This document shows, in pieces, positions 16,756-24,907 of a DNA stretch of 36,384 nucleotides. Under the pieces are notes generated by a model. The model did not search any database and was not told where the DNA came from. It saw nothing but the letters and a program-made list of their open reading frames with translations. The stretch is from Flavobacteriales bacterium (GTDB lineage Bacteria > Bacteroidota > Bacteroidia > UBA10329). Numbering within the stretch: the stretch's first letter is position 1; the number at the start of each line of letters is the position of its first letter. The DNA lies in the NCBI GenBank assembly GCA_021741155.1, contig JAIOYP010000041.1, forward strand, positions 1-36,384, written 5' to 3'. The translations under genes and the position numbers were made by a program.

Positions 16756-17982
16756 ATGTTGAAAAAACTAAGAACAGGACCTTTTTACAGGCAACTAACC
16801 TCAATTTCTTTCAAAAGTCTTAGCATACTTATTACGTTTTTACTTGCAAAGGTTTACATTTCACAAGTAGATGCAGCTTCGTATGGCCATTACATATTGT
16901 TGCATGGATATTTGCTGACAATCGGAACTTTACTAGGAATGGGGCAGGGAATGCTAGCCTTGAAATCATTGGCGGGAGAATCCGTAATAGATGTTGGAAA
17001 GTTAGCAATACACGGAGCAAATGTCTGTTTTAACCTCTTGGTATTCAGCTTATTAATAATACCTTTTCGTTTTTTGTTTCAGTGGTCAGACTGGTTAACT
17101 GATTCAAATTTGTTGAGCGTAATCCTGTATGCGGTTGCTCTGTTCAATTTTGAGTTGATGCGTGTTTGGTTTAGCGGAAATGTTTACATCTTTTTTAAGG
17201 ACATAATTCGTTCTGTTGCGATAATTTTATTGGTATTTCAGTACCCAGCACTTGGTGCAGACACTACTATTCTAGTAAGTGGCTTTGTCATTGTCACAGG
17301 CTCTTCAATATTTATCCTTTTAGCGATGCGGAAAAAACCAATGACATTTTCAAGGTTTACGGTGCATGATTTTTTTAATGTCACAACTAGAGGCTGGTCA
17401 GTATCCTTGGGTAGCGGTATGCAGGTTTTCAAAGGTTGGCTTGAAATATTCGTGGCTGGATTTCTTCTTTCTGAGGCTCATGTGGCTCTTTACTCAATTC
17501 TACAAAAGCTGGGTAAGTTGGTAAACCTTCCATTAGTTGCTCTAAATGCTGATGTAGCTAAGGGAATAGCGTTGATGTCTAAAACGGGCTCAATGCCTGA
17601 AAACCTTACTAAGCAAGTTAAAATTGCTAAATGGTTTGCTGCGTTGTTTGCATTTGGTGCATTTATAATGAGCCCTTTGTATGTCAAATTTTATTCCTTT
17701 GAAGCAAATTGGATAAATCTGTTGACCTGCTCCATTCTGCTCGTCAGTAACTTCAGTAATGTACTATACGGCCCTGTGGGTTTATTCGCTCAATTGAGTT
17801 CAATGCGCAGGTATTTTGTGTTCGTGTCAGGAATTTCTATTTGCTTTACTTTCGCTGCAGCTTTTTTGAGCGTTGGTAGTTATGGCATGATGGTTTTATC
17901 GATTATCTCATTACTATCGGGACTGCTCTGGAATGAGCTGTTAAGAAGGCGAATGCAAGTTGTATTCGGCAACACGTTTTGA
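16756..17982 (+). CDS. Polysaccharide flippase-like membrane protein (Wzx type)
   Basis: This protein of about 408 residues is hydrophobic throughout, with roughly ten or more predicted membrane segments. It has the layout of the MATE/polysaccharide-transporter group that flips lipid-linked repeat units, including an N-terminal FKSLSILITFLLAKVYIS helix and GMGQGMLALKS after helix 2. Sequence motifs in this family are weak, so the call rests on topology and location between sugar-nucleotide and polymerase genes. The start could be GTG at 16753 or ATG at 16756; I use ATG. It follows gmd by 31 bp and looks more AT-rich than the cys genes. A 100-bp spacer follows. Confidence 0.72.
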   Translation: MLKKLRTGPFYRQLTSISFKSLSILITFLLAKVYISQVDAASYGHYILLHGYLLTIGTLLGMGQGMLALKSLAGESVIDVGKLAIHGANVCFNLLVFSLLIIPFRFLFQWSDWLTDSNLLSVILYAVALFNFELMRVWFSGNVYIFFKDIIRSVAIILLVFQYPALGADTTILVSGFVIVTGSSIFILLAMRKKPMTFSRFTVHDFFNVTTRGWSVSLGSGMQVFKGWLEIFVAGFLLSEAHVALYSILQKLGKLVNLPLVALNADVAKGIALMSKTGSMPENLTKQVKIAKWFAALFAFGAFIMSPLYVKFYSFEANWINLLTCSILLVSNFSNVLYGPVGLFAQLSSMRRYFVFVSGISICFTFAAAFLSVGSYGMMVLSIISLLSGLLWNELLRRRMQVVFGNTF

Positions 17983-18031
17983 TCAAATTTCAACGGATTT
18001 TATTGGCCAATATGAAGGGTTGTTTAACTAT

Positions 18032-18039
18032 TACCTTTG
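18032..18039 (+). promoter_or_regulatory. Candidate -7 box before the sulfotransferase run
   Basis: TACCTTTG is a full match to the Bacteroidota -7 consensus TAnnTTTG. It lies in the 100-bp gap after the flippase and 43 bp before the first sulfotransferase-like start. No TTG at the ideal -33 distance is evident. It would let the genes from 18083 on be expressed separately from the upstream run. Confidence 0.4.
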
Positions 18040-18082
18040 CTCGTAATGTCAAACCGTTATTGGTCATAGAAAAGTTTATCGA

Positions 18083-19048
18083 ATGAAGAGTTCAGTTGCA
18101 ATGATTCTTTATGATAGCCGCAGTGGGTCGACAATGCTCAGTGGTCAATTGGAAAAATTTGACCATTGTTTTGTAACCAATGAAAGCGCATTCATTAGTA
18201 GAATTTTCAGCCTTCCGAAAGAGGAATCTGCGGAAAAAACTATTGATTATTTGTTCGAAGAACCGCAGTTTCACGATTTTCAGCTCAGCAGGGAAAAGGT
18301 TATGACTCTTTACAGTTCCTCAGAAGACACTAAGTCCTTTATTGAAAGCATACTGTTAGAACACTTGAGGAGCAGGTATGAATGGTTTGAAGATTCAGAA
18401 AAAAACCTGATTGTAATAAAACATCCTCCAACAAACCATTTGAAAAAAATAGAAATGTTGTGGCCAACGGCCATCGCCATTGTCTTAATAAGAGATGGGC
18501 GGGACGTACATTTATCCAAAAAACATAGCGTCAATCTTTCTGGTATTCCATTTTCATCAAGTGCATTCAGGTCAGCTATCAATTGGCGATATAAATATCA
18601 AACGTTTCTTACAACCCGATGGTATACGGTACCAATACGATATGAGGACATTATTCAACCAACTTTTGACCTAACCGCATTCGTGAATAAATTAGGGGTT
18701 TCTGGGGTTAAATCGCAGGAACTAAACAAGGAGTTTCCGGTGCCGGACTCGCATAAGAATTTTCATCAGAACGTTGGAAAAACCATTATTTCTGGCAATC
18801 ATTCCAAATTTGACACGGATGGGTATGTCAATTTTGTTTTTTCGTCCGTTTGTGCAAATCTTTTAGAACAATTCCAGTACGGACATATTATGGCAAAAAA
18901 GTATAAAAAGCCTTGGCACCTTTTACGATTAATAGGTGATGTGGTGTCTTATTCTATTCAATCTGTTTATCGATTGATTCAGTTTTCCTTGTTTGATAGA
19001 CACAGGTTTTTGATGCGACTTGATAAACTAAAATCAAAAGCAACCTAG
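18083..19048 (+). CDS. Sulfotransferase-family protein
   Basis: This 321-residue protein has the two PAPS-binding signatures of sulfotransferases. The N-terminal 5'-phosphosulfate loop is YDSRSGSTML, with Ser12-Thr17 in the position of the usual K/R-x-G-T/S-T loop. The 3'-phosphate segment is IRDGRDVHLSKKHS (Arg137 to Ser149). An IRYEDI segment, a frequent substrate-side motif, follows. The acceptor cannot be read from sequence; the location in an EPS locus with PAPS synthesis points to a sugar (inference). The C terminus has a basic, weakly hydrophobic tail. The next gene starts 4 bp after its stop. Confidence 0.8.
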   Translation: MKSSVAMILYDSRSGSTMLSGQLEKFDHCFVTNESAFISRIFSLPKEESAEKTIDYLFEEPQFHDFQLSREKVMTLYSSSEDTKSFIESILLEHLRSRYEWFEDSEKNLIVIKHPPTNHLKKIEMLWPTAIAIVLIRDGRDVHLSKKHSVNLSGIPFSSSAFRSAINWRYKYQTFLTTRWYTVPIRYEDIIQPTFDLTAFVNKLGVSGVKSQELNKEFPVPDSHKNFHQNVGKTIISGNHSKFDTDGYVNFVFSSVCANLLEQFQYGHIMAKKYKKPWHLLRLIGDVVSYSIQSVYRLIQFSLFDRHRFLMRLDKLKSKAT

Positions 19049-19052
19049 CTGA

Positions 19053-19739
19053 ATGGTTATACTTGACAACTATCAATTAGTATTCATTGAAATTCCCCGA
19101 ACAGGGTCCGAAGCAATTAGGCAAGAGCTTATTCTTCGGTACGGAGGTCGATCAGTGGGAACCAAGCACTCAATGAAAATTCCTCCGGAACTTAGTGGGT
19201 ACAGACTGGTTTACGGGACGAGCAATCCGGTAGATCGTACTTACAGTAAATTCCTTAAGTACAAGAATCGTCCTTCATCCTATTTTATGCACGCTGGAAG
19301 TTGGGGCTTGGTTAAGTATTTAGCTTGGTTTTATAATATGATTCCATTCGTCTTAATACGTGTTTGTGGCTTGAGGTTTAACGGGTACTTACGAATATTT
19401 ATGCCGTTACCATTTGTTGACCCTAGTAGACTCATAACAACAACTCCTTTTATGGTATTGCGCAAAGAAAATTTGAATGACGATTTTCGTGAATTATTAA
19501 CACGACTAGATGTTCCACAGATTCAAGAGCTACCTAGAGTTAATAAAACGGAAAAAAAGAATAAAATGGAATTTAGTTTGGATGCTTCTTTAATCCAATG
19601 GCGTTTTAATATTGAATTGCAAAAACAAAACTACCCTTATCAAGATTTCGCTTCTTCTTTTAGTAAACGGGTAGCAGAAATAGGGTATAAAATCTCTCAT
19701 CAAATTAAGAGGGTCATCTGGAAAGTTGCGCGCGGGTGA
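19053..19739 (+). CDS. Second sulfotransferase-like protein
   Basis: This 228-residue protein begins with VFIEIPRTGSEAIRQEL, which matches the PAPS loop of membrane-sulfotransferase-type (Sulfotransfer_2) proteins (usually IHIPKTGGTS). It then has KHSMKIPPEL and LVYGTSNPVDRTYSKFLKYK, the position of the R-x-P-x-x-R-x-x-S segment with Asn in place of the first Arg. Thus both cofactor sites are recognisable but variant. It is shorter than most members. It follows the first sulfotransferase by 4 bp, and its TGA overlaps the GTG start of the acyltransferase, so translation is probably coupled. It could act on another position of the same polymer. A degenerate or non-sulfating role cannot be excluded. 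Confidence 0.65.
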   Translation: MVILDNYQLVFIEIPRTGSEAIRQELILRYGGRSVGTKHSMKIPPELSGYRLVYGTSNPVDRTYSKFLKYKNRPSSYFMHAGSWGLVKYLAWFYNMIPFVLIRVCGLRFNGYLRIFMPLPFVDPSRLITTTPFMVLRKENLNDDFRELLTRLDVPQIQELPRVNKTEKKNKMEFSLDASLIQWRFNIELQKQNYPYQDFASSFSKRVAEIGYKISHQIKRVIWKVARG

Positions 19740-20254
19740 AGAAAATCATTGGTTTGATATTGTACTATGGCTTAGCTAGTCATTTGCCACGCACTTCTTT
19801 AGGAATGATTGGCAAGGTGTCTAAGAAGCTTAGATTCTTTTGCGTAAAGATGTTCTTTGATAAAGTAGGAGCGAATGTCAATGTTGACCAACATTGTTAT
19901 GTGGGGAGAGGTAGGATTGAAATAGGAAATAATAGTGGAATTGGCCGTGATTCGGAAGTGTACGGGAAGCTAATTATTGGAGACAACGTACTGATTGCTC
20001 CAGAAGTTGTGTTTTATACAAGAAATCATGAAACCAAACTGTCTTCAGTTCCAATAATTTATCAAGGATATACAGAAGAACGTCCCGTTGTAATTGGAAA
20101 TGATGTTTGGATTGGGCGAAGAGCAATGATAATGCCCGGTGTGAATATTGCTAGTGGTTCAATCATAGCTGCAGGATCTGTGGTTACCAAATCTATAGAA
20201 GAATTTACAATTGTAGGAGGGGTTCCTGCCAAAGAGATTGGAAAACGGAATTGA
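19736..20254 (+). CDS. Left-handed beta-helix (hexapeptide) acyltransferase
   Basis: This 172-residue protein starts with GTG at 19736, overlapping the previous stop. Imperfect hexapeptide repeats run from about residue 45 (VGRGRIEIGNNSGIGRDSEVYG, read in two blocks, and IIGDNVLIAPEVVF) and resume after the YTRNHET loop (VVIGNDVWIGRRAMIMPGV, IASGSIIAAGSVV). This is the fold of WbbJ/maltose-type O-acetyltransferases; the loop holds an N-H pair in the position of the catalytic His. The end VGGVPAKEIGKRN is typical. It probably acetylates a sugar of the repeat unit. Its stop overlaps the next start by 1 bp. Confidence 0.87.
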   Translation: MKKIIGLILYYGLASHLPRTSLGMIGKVSKKLRFFCVKMFFDKVGANVNVDQHCYVGRGRIEIGNNSGIGRDSEVYGKLIIGDNVLIAPEVVFYTRNHETKLSSVPIIYQGYTEERPVVIGNDVWIGRRAMIMPGVNIASGSIIAAGSVVTKSIEEFTIVGGVPAKEIGKRN

Positions 20255-21516
20255 TGGTTCAATTTATTACGCTTCTCCTTCTATTGTTATTTGTTTGGGC
20301 CTTCATTAAGGGTTTTGCAATTGAACAATTCCTCATTGGAACTTTTGTGATAAACCTAGCAATTGACCTCGTCCAGTTTGAAGAAATTTCATCGCTGGTT
20401 GCAGCTTTGAGAGCAGCTTATTTTTATTTCTTTTTTGCCTATTTCTATCTCAAATACGGCATACGAAAGATTGATGTTCCCATAATAATCCTATTTCTGT
20501 ATGCGCTGGTAGGTGTTTTGCAGAGTAGCGACTTGGCTCATTCTTTTCGGTTCATGCTAAGGGTGTTTGTGCCCCTGTTCCTTTTATCTATGGCAACTCG
20601 CGATAATAATCCAGTCAAGCTGTTGTCTCGATTGAGAATCTATTTGCCATGGTTCCTTGTTGTTGTAGTTTTATACACTCTCGCAAGCAATTATTTCAGT
20701 TTTGGAGTTGAGACCTATGGAGCGTCAATATTTCTTACTGGCTACCTGTATGGAGCGGACCTTCATCTATTCTCCTTTATAATAATTATTACGATGACTA
20801 CAAGGGCAGTGGTTGAAGACAAAGTGATTAAAATTAAAGTACGCGAGATAGCTTTTTCTGTTCTAACTTTAGTTGTATTGATGTTTTCACTGCGCAGGAC
20901 ATCGTTGGCAATCGTAATTGTCGGAATTGTGTTTTTAAATATAACAAGCTTCAAAAATTTTGGTAAAAAGTTTTTACCCTTAGTTGTTCTGCTTTTGCTC
21001 GTAGGAATTGCAGTTGTTAAGAACCCTGTGTTTCAACAAAGGATGCAAGCGAGGGCAAATAAATTCAGTGTTGAGTCTTTAGAAGATGAGGCTAGATATC
21101 TCGAGATTGACGTGATTCGGAATGAGGTGTTGTCATTTAGAAAGCCAATGGATTCGTTTTTTGGTAAAGAACTGTTTAATTCAATGGGTAACTATGGTGA
21201 CGGAAAATTTAAAGGCCGAATGATTCATGTTGACTATTTCACCTGGTTGCATGGAGGAGGGGTTTTGGGGCTCTTGTTGTATTTGCTCTTTCTGTTTTCT
21301 ATCCCGGTATTATTGAAAGTTCCGTTCTTCACATCCAATACAAGTACTGTTCATTTGAGGCTTTTTTGGTTCTTGTGGTTTATTCAATTTATAATCTCGG
21401 TTAGTGGGCAGATGTATATAATTTCCTTCAGAAGTTTCATATTTATTTACCTCGCTTTAACAGCTAGAGCGTTTCATCAAGAGAAAAGCATGCTACATGA
21501 AGGTTCTGTTCGTTAG
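20254..21516 (+). CDS. O-antigen polymerase/ligase-like membrane protein (Wzy type)
   Basis: This 420-residue protein has about ten hydrophobic segments, with a soluble loop at about residues 265-325 (KNPVFQQRMQARANKF to GKFKGRMIHVDYF). That topology and the late VDYFTWLHGGGVLGLLLY segment resemble Wzy polymerases and O-antigen ligases (H-x-x-x-L/G-type motif in the large periplasmic loop). ATG at 20254 is chosen; it overlaps the previous TGA by one base. Within this locus it is the best candidate for the repeat-unit polymerase. Assignment is by topology and context since sequence identity is low in the family. Confidence 0.75.
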   Translation: MVQFITLLLLLLFVWAFIKGFAIEQFLIGTFVINLAIDLVQFEEISSLVAALRAAYFYFFFAYFYLKYGIRKIDVPIIILFLYALVGVLQSSDLAHSFRFMLRVFVPLFLLSMATRDNNPVKLLSRLRIYLPWFLVVVVLYTLASNYFSFGVETYGASIFLTGYLYGADLHLFSFIIIITMTTRAVVEDKVIKIKVREIAFSVLTLVVLMFSLRRTSLAIVIVGIVFLNITSFKNFGKKFLPLVVLLLLVGIAVVKNPVFQQRMQARANKFSVESLEDEARYLEIDVIRNEVLSFRKPMDSFFGKELFNSMGNYGDGKFKGRMIHVDYFTWLHGGGVLGLLLYLLFLFSIPVLLKVPFFTSNTSTVHLRLFWFLWFIQFIISVSGQMYIISFRSFIFIYLALTARAFHQEKSMLHEGSVR

Positions 21517-22432
21517 TCGGGCTGGTCAAAATGACACCCCCCATCCTTTTGTTCGTGAGCAGGCCGAAGCACTCTTAAAGCTACCTGAAATTGACAGATT
21601 AGACCATTATCTGATAAAGCGTGGTGGAATTCAGGGCTATCTGGTTGCAACTTGGGATGTACTGTTGAGAACTAGAAGTGGCAACTATGATGTCATACAT
21701 GGTCATTATGGCCTTTCAGCACTGCCAGCCATGGTTGGAGCAATACTATCTGCAACTGGGGTTTTACGAATAGCGACTTTTCACGGCAGTGATTTGAATG
21801 ACGAAAAAGAACGTAAGATATCTCAGATTGCATCAAGATTGGCCAATTGGTCTGTAGTTGTTTCAGACAGAATGAAGGGTTTTGTAAAGGGTAATGTAAG
21901 GGTGATTCCGTGCGGCATAGACATTAATCACTTTGAAATGACTAGAGACCAAGCCCGTTCAGAGTTATGTATTGAGTCCGATAACTTTATAGTGTTGTTT
22001 TGTTCGTCATTTGAGCGACAAGAAAAGGATCCTGAGTTTGCCAAGCGGGTAGTAGAGCTGTTTCGAAAGCAGCATGATGGCAACGTAGTGCTAATGGAGC
22101 TGAAAGGAATGACAAGAAATCAGGTCACCAGGGCCATGATTGCAAGTGATGTCTTGCTCATGTGCAGCACCATGGAGGGGAGTCCACAGGTTATTAAAGA
22201 AGCCGTGTTCAACAAACTTCCCGTACTAGCAAATGATGTGGGTGAGGTTAGTCAGATAGTGCAAGGAGTAAGCGGAACATATGTTGTTGCGAAAGAAGAA
22301 GAAGTCTATGTGAAGCAATTAATTAGAATTGCCGAAGAAAGACCTCTAGTATCCTTTGATCAGCAGTTTATTGAAACGTATGACAATAGGGTTATCGCAA
22401 GCAAATTGTATGCTTTGTATTGTTCAAAGTAG
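21497..22432 (+). CDS. Glycosyltransferase family 4 protein
   Basis: This 311-residue GT-B enzyme is shorter than the usual 350-400. The N-terminal domain starts MKVLFVSRAG with HPFVREQAEAL and contains VIHGHYGLSALPA and ATFHGSDLND, where the His-Gly-Ser-Asp stretch is a GT4 signature. The C-terminal domain has RVIPCGIDINHF and the nucleotide-sugar site CSTMEGSPQVIKEAV, including the spaced Glu pair of the E-x7-E motif. It is retaining by family. It overlaps the polymerase gene by 20 bp and ends 20 bp from the convergent dehydrogenase. The donor sugar is unknown. Confidence 0.88.
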   Translation: MKVLFVSRAGQNDTPHPFVREQAEALLKLPEIDRLDHYLIKRGGIQGYLVATWDVLLRTRSGNYDVIHGHYGLSALPAMVGAILSATGVLRIATFHGSDLNDEKERKISQIASRLANWSVVVSDRMKGFVKGNVRVIPCGIDINHFEMTRDQARSELCIESDNFIVLFCSSFERQEKDPEFAKRVVELFRKQHDGNVVLMELKGMTRNQVTRAMIASDVLLMCSTMEGSPQVIKEAVFNKLPVLANDVGEVSQIVQGVSGTYVVAKEEEVYVKQLIRIAEERPLVSFDQQFIETYDNRVIASKLYALYCSK

Positions 22433-22452
22433 CTAAATGATAGACCAAGTTT

Positions 22453-23757
22453 TTACCAACAAATTCCGTGGTAGTTTCCGTTGCTCAAAGAATTTGAATT
22501 CCTATTTAAATCGATGATTATTTTATTCGGATACTGTTTCTGAAGGTCTTTAAACTCTGATGACCGATGACAAACGATTAACACTTCAGAATGAGCTATT
22601 ACGGCATCGGCATCATCAGTTATCAATTCGTTGAGATGAGGTAAATGAGCGTCAACGTAAGATTTGTTTTTGCCTAGTAAGCTTGATACTCGTACGTTTC
22701 TGTCAAAAATCCTTAAGTTGTATCCTTTCCCAATCAAATTTTCAGCAACTTCAACGTGAGGGCTTAATCTCAAATCATCGGTTCCTTCTTTAAAACTGAG
22801 TCCGAGCATTCCAATTTTTGATTTTTTACACGAATACACCAGCTTAAGAGCTTTTTCGATTTGCTCTTGATTACTAGCACCGATTGATTCTAAAACCGGA
22901 AGCCGTAGATGGTTATCCTTGCCCATTGCAACCAGACCACTCAAATCCTTGGGAAGACACGACCCACCATATGCAAATCCAGGCTTGAAGTACGCAGTGG
23001 ATATGTTGAGCTTAGTATCCTGTCCGAAAAGATTCATCACCTCATGAGAATCAATCTCCAAGCTTTTGCAGATGTTACCGATTTCGTTAGCAAATGTAAT
23101 TTTCAAGGCATGGTATGAGTTGTTGACGAATTTGATGACCTCGGCCACCTTGGTTTCAACCTCAACAACAGGGGCCTCCAAGTCGGAATACAGTTGCTTC
23201 ATCATCTCAGTTGCTTGTTTCATTTCTGAACCAAGAACAGTCATCGGAGGATTAAAGTAATCGTAAACAGCTGATCCTTCCCTCAAAAACTCTGGATTAC
23301 TCAGAACCGCAAAATCTTGATTGGCTTTCTTGCCAGAAACCTTTTCAATAATGGAGCTAAGATTTGCGCAAGTTCCTGGTACCACGGTACTTCTAATTGC
23401 TACCACATGGAAAGAGTGTTTGTCTTTTATTCCTTCCGCTATGGATTGTCCAGTTTGCTCTATATATTTTAGGTTTAGGTTACCCCGTTCATTGTTGGGA
23501 GTTCCAACACAGATAATCGAAATGTCGCTATCCATAACGGCCGAGTAAGCATCTAACGTGGCGCTTACTAGGTTTTTTTGTCTCGCCTCAGAAATAAGTT
23601 CGTCCACATCGGTCTCCACAATAGTAGATCGGCCTTGATTTATCAAATCGATTTTTTCATTTGAAACATCAACACCTATAACCTTATGACCAACCTTTGC
23701 CAAGCAAGCCATTGATACGCAGCCCACATAACCGAGCCCAAAAATTGATACGTTCAT
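22453..23757 (-). CDS. Nucleotide-sugar dehydrogenase, GDP-mannose dehydrogenase (AlgD) like
   Basis: This 434-residue protein oxidises a nucleotide sugar to the uronic acid with two NAD. The Rossmann loop FGLGYVG lies at residues 6-12. IGVDVSNEKIDLINQGRS and NPEFLREGSAVYDY follow, and the catalytic Cys267 lies in GGSCLPKD. TFANEIGNICKSL and LGLSFKEGTDDLR are also present. Several of these, together with a terminal GICW, resemble AlgD more than UDP-glucose dehydrogenase, so GDP-mannuronate is the likeliest product; UDP-sugar use is not excluded. Its start overlaps the end of the following-strand neighbour by 4 bp (ATGA). It lies on the minus strand between plus-strand EPS genes. Confidence 0.88.
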   Translation of the reverse strand: MNVSIFGLGYVGCVSMACLAKVGHKVIGVDVSNEKIDLINQGRSTIVETDVDELISEARQKNLVSATLDAYSAVMDSDISIICVGTPNNERGNLNLKYIEQTGQSIAEGIKDKHSFHVVAIRSTVVPGTCANLSSIIEKVSGKKANQDFAVLSNPEFLREGSAVYDYFNPPMTVLGSEMKQATEMMKQLYSDLEAPVVEVETKVAEVIKFVNNSYHALKITFANEIGNICKSLEIDSHEVMNLFGQDTKLNISTAYFKPGFAYGGSCLPKDLSGLVAMGKDNHLRLPVLESIGASNQEQIEKALKLVYSCKKSKIGMLGLSFKEGTDDLRLSPHVEVAENLIGKGYNLRIFDRNVRVSSLLGKNKSYVDAHLPHLNELITDDADAVIAHSEVLIVCHRSSEFKDLQKQYPNKIIIDLNRNSNSLSNGNYHGICW

Positions 23758-24752
23758 TTCTTAATATGTTCTTTGATAATTTGATTCACGTCTTCCCACT
23801 CCGAATCCAACTTCATTCTGATGGATTCCCGATGCTCTATTTCCCGTTCTAAATTTGGTACTTCAATTGATTCGATATGTGTAATAATGTCATCTACTGT
23901 TCCAGAAAACAACAATCCTTTTTTAACAAGGACTTCATTTGCAATCATTTGTCTGCTTCCAGCATAAAATGAAGGAACCCCAAGTTCAGCGGCCTCTCTT
24001 GCCATGCTGTCTCCGGTAGAAACAAAGGCAGCAGCAAAAAACATGAGACTATGAATATCTTGAAGTGGTTCTTGAAGAATTGTCCAATGCTTCGGTACAA
24101 GACTAACCTTTGATTTGTCTTCCAAGGAAATAATCACTCGCTTAGAATCACCGATGTTGGCATTAATCAACTGATCCGATTTTTGGTGCGAATAATTGGT
24201 GGTTTTGGTGCTTACTTCTCTTAGCATTAAGTAAGAAAAAGGTTCGAGGCCAAGAGGTATCAGGATTGATGGGTCAGGACGGAAATAACGTGGAGAAAGA
24301 TATGCCCACTCCTTCAAGCAGTTTAACTCTACAGTTCCTGGAATGGAAAACCCCTTGGTCATGTATACTATGTCAGAAGAAAATTTAGCAATCTGAATTA
24401 CTCCTTTTCGAGGGTCGTCATTAAACACAATGTTCGGAATACCACAAATTTTTGCTGCCAAGTTTGACTGATAATTAGCGGAAACTACAAACTGTATTTT
24501 GTACTTCTTAATAATCAGAATTAACCTGAGAATACGAGGTAAAATGATGAGCATTAGCATCGATAACTTATTGAAGTTATATCGATAGGACCCCAAAATC
24601 TTCAATTCGCCTCCGTTGAGCTCCTTTCGAATTATTTGGGCAAGCCTCGACCTATCCACACAACACACCAATCTCTCATCGAGAGGAATTGAATGAATCG
24701 CGTTTTTCAGAAAGTTCCACTGGGGAAGATGATAAACGTCAAAGAGAACCAC
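23754..24752 (-). CDS. DUF354-like GT-B-fold protein
   Basis: This 332-residue protein resembles DUF354 (PF04007) proteins, a GT-B-like group often found with sugar genes but without an assigned reaction. Cues are the N-terminal FDVYHLPQWNFLKNAI, the NIVFNDDPRKG segment, and VSTGDSMAREAAELGVPSF, which corresponds to the family's GGTMxREAAxLG stretch with an altered first Gly. It appears to begin with GTG at 24752, because an in-frame TAG lies four codons upstream with no ATG between. It is transcribed just ahead of the dehydrogenase and overlaps it by 4 bp, which implies a functional link. It may be a glycosyltransferase (inference). Confidence 0.6.
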   Translation of the reverse strand: MVLFDVYHLPQWNFLKNAIHSIPLDERLVCCVDRSRLAQIIRKELNGGELKILGSYRYNFNKLSMLMLIILPRILRLILIIKKYKIQFVVSANYQSNLAAKICGIPNIVFNDDPRKGVIQIAKFSSDIVYMTKGFSIPGTVELNCLKEWAYLSPRYFRPDPSILIPLGLEPFSYLMLREVSTKTTNYSHQKSDQLINANIGDSKRVIISLEDKSKVSLVPKHWTILQEPLQDIHSLMFFAAAFVSTGDSMAREAAELGVPSFYAGSRQMIANEVLVKKGLLFSGTVDDIITHIESIEVPNLEREIEHRESIRMKLDSEWEDVNQIIKEHIKK

Positions 24753-24907
24753 TAAATGAAGCTATTTGGCGCGCAATATTAGGAAACTAATTCCAACTAG
24801 GCTTGTGAGTCTGAGTATAGCACATGCAATCAGTGTGCTTCTGTGTTTTTTTTGCTTGAAAATAAAACGGAAGAGCCTAATTACTGAAGGCTTAAGCCTT
24901 GCCCTTT

